A DNA stretch of 7,857 nt from Anaerolineales bacterium (GTDB taxonomy: Bacteria; Chloroflexota; Anaerolineae; Anaerolineales; UBA6663), in assembly GCA_016789245.1 (NCBI GenBank), contig JAEURM010000084.1:1-7857 (forward strand), given 5' to 3'. The position numbers were made by a program, and so were the translations under genes. The notes below the pieces were generated by a model that was given only the letters and a program-made list of their open reading frames with translations, was not told the DNA's origin and ran no database searches. Below are positions 5,682-7,857 of the stretch, piece after piece; the first letter of the stretch is position 1; every line of letters starts with the position of its first letter.

Positions 5682-7355
5682 TTGAATAATAAATCTCGAT
5701 ATATCAGTTTTTTTTGCGCACTAATGCTAGCCGCGTGTGGCACGCCTACGGCCACGCCCGCGCCGCAAGTGACGGGAACCAGCGCACCAGCCGTGCCAAC
5801 GGCTATCAACACCACTGTTCCGGCTTCGCCCACGCCCCTGCCCACTGCCACGCCCGGCCCACAGATTTTCACCATTGGCTTGCCCAGCGCCCCCGGCGTG
5901 CTAGACCCGGCCAACGCGGCGGACTCGGTGGCTTTGCTGATGACGCGCCACATGTATGAAGGGCTAACACAATTTGCGCCCGGCACCACGCGCGCCGAGC
6001 CAGCACTGGCGGAGACGTGGGCCACTTCCGATGATGGGCTGACGTGGACGTTTAACTTGCGCAGTGACGTGCGCTTTACGGATGGCACGCCGCTCACCGC
6101 TGAAGTGGCCGCGCAAAACTTCAACCGCTGGCTCACGCGCACGCCGCCCGGCCCGTATCCCTTTGTGCCGCTGATGTTGGGCGGCTTTGCGGGCCAAACG
6201 GATGAAGCCGGCGCACCGCTCACCAACATCCAAGCCATCAGTGCCACCACGCCCAGCACGTTGGTGCTAACGCTTTACCGGCCAGATGCCAGTTTGCCCA
6301 ATACGTTGGCTATGCCTGCCTTTGCCTTAATGAGCCCAGCATGGGAGAACGCCGCTGGCACTGGCCCGTTCCAGCTAAAGCGCCAAAGCGGAGCGCTGAT
6401 TGAATTGGAGCGCAATCCGGATTATTGGGGCACGCCCGCCAAGCCAGATGGGTTAGTTTTCAAAATCATTCCAGATGCGGTGCAACGCCGCACGGCTTTG
6501 CAAGTGAATGAGATTGATGGTTACGCGGGCGTGGAAGCGAGTGATTACGGCCTGAGCGCGCAGTGGCCCATCACCGTTACGTTTGATGCGCCGTTGCAAG
6601 TGTTGTATCTCGGCTTTAACCAAGCGCGCGCGCCGTGGGGTAATACAGATTGCCGTTTGGCGGTGGCGTTAGCGGTGGATAAGGCCCGCTATGTGCAAAG
6701 CTTTTTTCCGGGGGATGCGGAAATTGCCACTACTCTGCAAGCCGGGTTGAACGTGACTGACCGCGAGCGCGATGTGGCGCAAGCGCAAGCATTGTGGGCG
6801 GCGTGTTTACAAGCCGTGCGGCTGGAAAGTGGCCCGCCGCCTGAAACCGTAAATTTATACGTGCCGCCCATCCCGCGCGCCTACTTACCAAACCCAGCCA
6901 ATTTGGGCGCGGCTCTGCAAGCCGATTTAGCGGAAGTGGGCATTAGCGTTACGGTGCAATCGCCAGATTGGGCTACGCAATTTTTACCGGAAGTGCAAGC
7001 CGGCCGCGCGGATTTGTTTTTGCTGGGCTGGTATGCGCCCAACGGAGACCCGGACGGTTACTTGTGCCCGCTATTCTGTGGCCAAAACGCCGCCTTCAAT
7101 ACGGATAATGGCGGCCTGCCCATCCCACCGGATGCGGAGTTAGCCACCTTGCTGTTACAGGCCCGCCTCGCCACAGACCCAGCCCAACGCGCGGATTTGT
7201 ACACGCGCGCACACGCCCGTATCTTTGAGACGCTCCCCGCCCTGCCACTGGCCGCGCGCAAAACTGCGTGGGCCTTCCGCAGTGATTTCCGCGGCTACGC
7301 CCTCGGCCCGCTGGAGAGTTTGTTCTTTGAGCTGGAGGTGGTGAGTGGGCCGTAA
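5682..7355 (+). CDS. ABC transporter substrate-binding lipoprotein (SBP family 5)
   Basis: This 557-residue protein is the extracytoplasmic solute-binding part of a peptide/oligosaccharide/nickel-type ABC importer. A short lipoprotein signal (basic Lys4 and Arg6, hydrophobic 7-18) ends in the lipobox LAAC with Cys19 as the lipidated residue. A Thr/Pro/Ala-rich linker (20-60) follows. Family-5 landmarks are the block with LTWTFNLRSDVRFTDGTPLT at 120-139, GTGPFQL at 226-232 with ERNPDYW at 243-249, and LFLLGWYAPNGDPDGY at 445-460. The start is TTG; the next in-frame ATG (residue 15) would destroy the signal peptide, so TTG is well supported by the protein. No ribosome binding site is seen. No permease or ATPase gene follows, so its partners must be encoded elsewhere. 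The unknown gene at 7373 starts 17 bp after its stop. The ligand is not predictable; family 5 binds di/oligopeptides, some oligosaccharides and nickel complexes. Confidence 0.93.
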   Translation: MNNKSRYISFFCALMLAACGTPTATPAPQVTGTSAPAVPTAINTTVPASPTPLPTATPGPQIFTIGLPSAPGVLDPANAADSVALLMTRHMYEGLTQFAPGTTRAEPALAETWATSDDGLTWTFNLRSDVRFTDGTPLTAEVAAQNFNRWLTRTPPGPYPFVPLMLGGFAGQTDEAGAPLTNIQAISATTPSTLVLTLYRPDASLPNTLAMPAFALMSPAWENAAGTGPFQLKRQSGALIELERNPDYWGTPAKPDGLVFKIIPDAVQRRTALQVNEIDGYAGVEASDYGLSAQWPITVTFDAPLQVLYLGFNQARAPWGNTDCRLAVALAVDKARYVQSFFPGDAEIATTLQAGLNVTDRERDVAQAQALWAACLQAVRLESGPPPETVNLYVPPIPRAYLPNPANLGAALQADLAEVGISVTVQSPDWATQFLPEVQAGRADLFLLGWYAPNGDPDGYLCPLFCGQNAAFNTDNGGLPIPPDAELATLLLQARLATDPAQRADLYTRAHARIFETLPALPLAARKTAWAFRSDFRGYALGPLESLFFELEVVSGP

Positions 7356-7360
7356 AATTC

Positions 7361-7367
7361 AAGGAGG
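7361..7367 (+). promoter_or_regulatory. Perfect Shine-Dalgarno for the right-edge gene
   Basis: AAGGAGG lies 5 bases before the ATG at 7373. It is the strongest ribosome binding site in the window and is the main evidence that the following open frame is a real gene. Confidence 0.85.
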
Positions 7368-7372
7368 CGTTT

Positions 7373-7857
7373 ATGAAATATGTTGAGCTTTTTACACATC
7401 ACCACATTGCCTTGCTTCATGATTGGCTTACCGAGTTAGGCGAATTGTTTATTGACTTCCATTATCCACATAGAGCTGGTGCCAGCAGTAATTACTTTAT
7501 CAAGTGCTTAGAGGATGTTAGAGATGCAGTTTCGCAACAAAATCACACAGAAATTGAAATCACAATATTTCGAGCTATCGTTTTTCCAATTCGGGGCACA
7601 GATTACTCGGCTCTTCTGCAACGCGCTCTGAAAGAACTTCCAGACAACCAGTATTATCAAATCGTTCCCCTTAATTCTTACCCACAAGAATGTCTGAGTC
7701 TGGCTGATGGAAAAGGTCATGAAGAACTCAGGCGCGATCTAGCTAATCTCGAACTCGGTTCAGAAATAGCAATCGGCCTGCATCCATTTGATGTTCCTTT
7801 TCAAGAGTTTGAAAAATTCTCTGGAGCATCAGTAGAAAAGCTGTGGTTTAAAGTGCA
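7373..7857 (+). CDS. Unknown protein, 3' end cut by the window edge
   Basis: An open frame of 161 codons runs from ATG at 7373 to the window end with no stop, so the gene is partial at its C terminus. I do not recognise the family. It begins MKYVELFTHHHIALLHDW, has a His-rich start (HHH at 9-11, H16, H30, H33), no signal peptide and no clear membrane segment. The rest is mixed: IEITIFRAIVFP at 61-72, an acidic/basic helix-like stretch around 116-128, and EIAIGLHPFDVPFQEFEKF at 131-149. It starts 17 bp after the lipoprotein gene stop with no terminator between, so co-transcription is likely. Its base composition is very different: sampled lines are 37-43% GC against about 70% near the end of the lipoprotein gene, and A/T-ending codons are frequent. 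This suggests recent acquisition. Confidence 0.8.
   Translation, partial: MKYVELFTHHHIALLHDWLTELGELFIDFHYPHRAGASSNYFIKCLEDVRDAVSQQNHTEIEITIFRAIVFPIRGTDYSALLQRALKELPDNQYYQIVPLNSYPQECLSLADGKGHEELRRDLANLELGSEIAIGLHPFDVPFQEFEKFSGASVEKLWFKV

Noticed and set aside
5669..6259. Minus-strand open frame of 196 codons over the lipoprotein gene start
   Set aside because: It is antisense to a well-recognised lipobox and SBP domain, and its composition (Val/Ala/Gly/Ser runs) reflects reverse reading of the Thr/Pro/Ala linker.
7508..7720. Minus-strand 70-codon frame inside the right-edge gene
   Set aside because: The plus-strand frame has a perfect Shine-Dalgarno and stays open for 161 codons; the antisense frame has no start signal seen.

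Overview
The window looks like chromosomal DNA from a fairly GC-rich bacterium, most likely a Chloroflexota member of the Anaerolineae type. The best clue is the lipoprotein at 5682-7355, whose lipobox cysteine is followed by a long Thr/Pro/Ala linker rich in TPTATPAP-like steps. This style of linker is common in that phylum. The intergenic ATCTGCG/ATCCG-type short repeats and the mix of GTG and TTG starts fit but do not prove it. The lineage is inferred from style, not from a marker gene.

Layout: an AT-rich left edge (1-171) holds no gene I can defend. Two minus-strand genes follow, read right to left: a GNAT-type acetyltransferase (2336 down to 1614), then a family 1 glycoside hydrolase (1509 down to 172). 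A divergent intergenic region of about 100 bp separates them from a plus-strand pair: a stand-alone Clp N-terminal (Clp_N) domain protein (2440-2991) and an alpha/beta hydrolase that begins 2 bp after its stop (2994-3764). After a 125-bp spacer with a large inverted repeat comes a strong sigma70-like promoter sitting directly against the ATG of a dGTP triphosphohydrolase (dgt, 3890-5047). Next is greA (5118-5582), closed by a perfect 15-bp-stem terminator. A peptide/oligosaccharide-type substrate-binding lipoprotein (5682-7355) follows. The last gene (7373 to the window edge) has a perfect ribosome binding site but much lower GC, and it is cut by the right edge.

Functionally this is mostly housekeeping and catabolic content: glycoside hydrolysis, solute capture, dNTP pool control and rescue of stalled RNA polymerase. 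I see no complete novel multi-gene system. The parts most worth a second look are the Clp_N/hydrolase pair without an AAA+ partner, the -10 boxes placed at leaderless distance before three genes, the heptamer tandem repeat in the leader of the glycosidase gene, and the low-GC unknown gene at the right edge.
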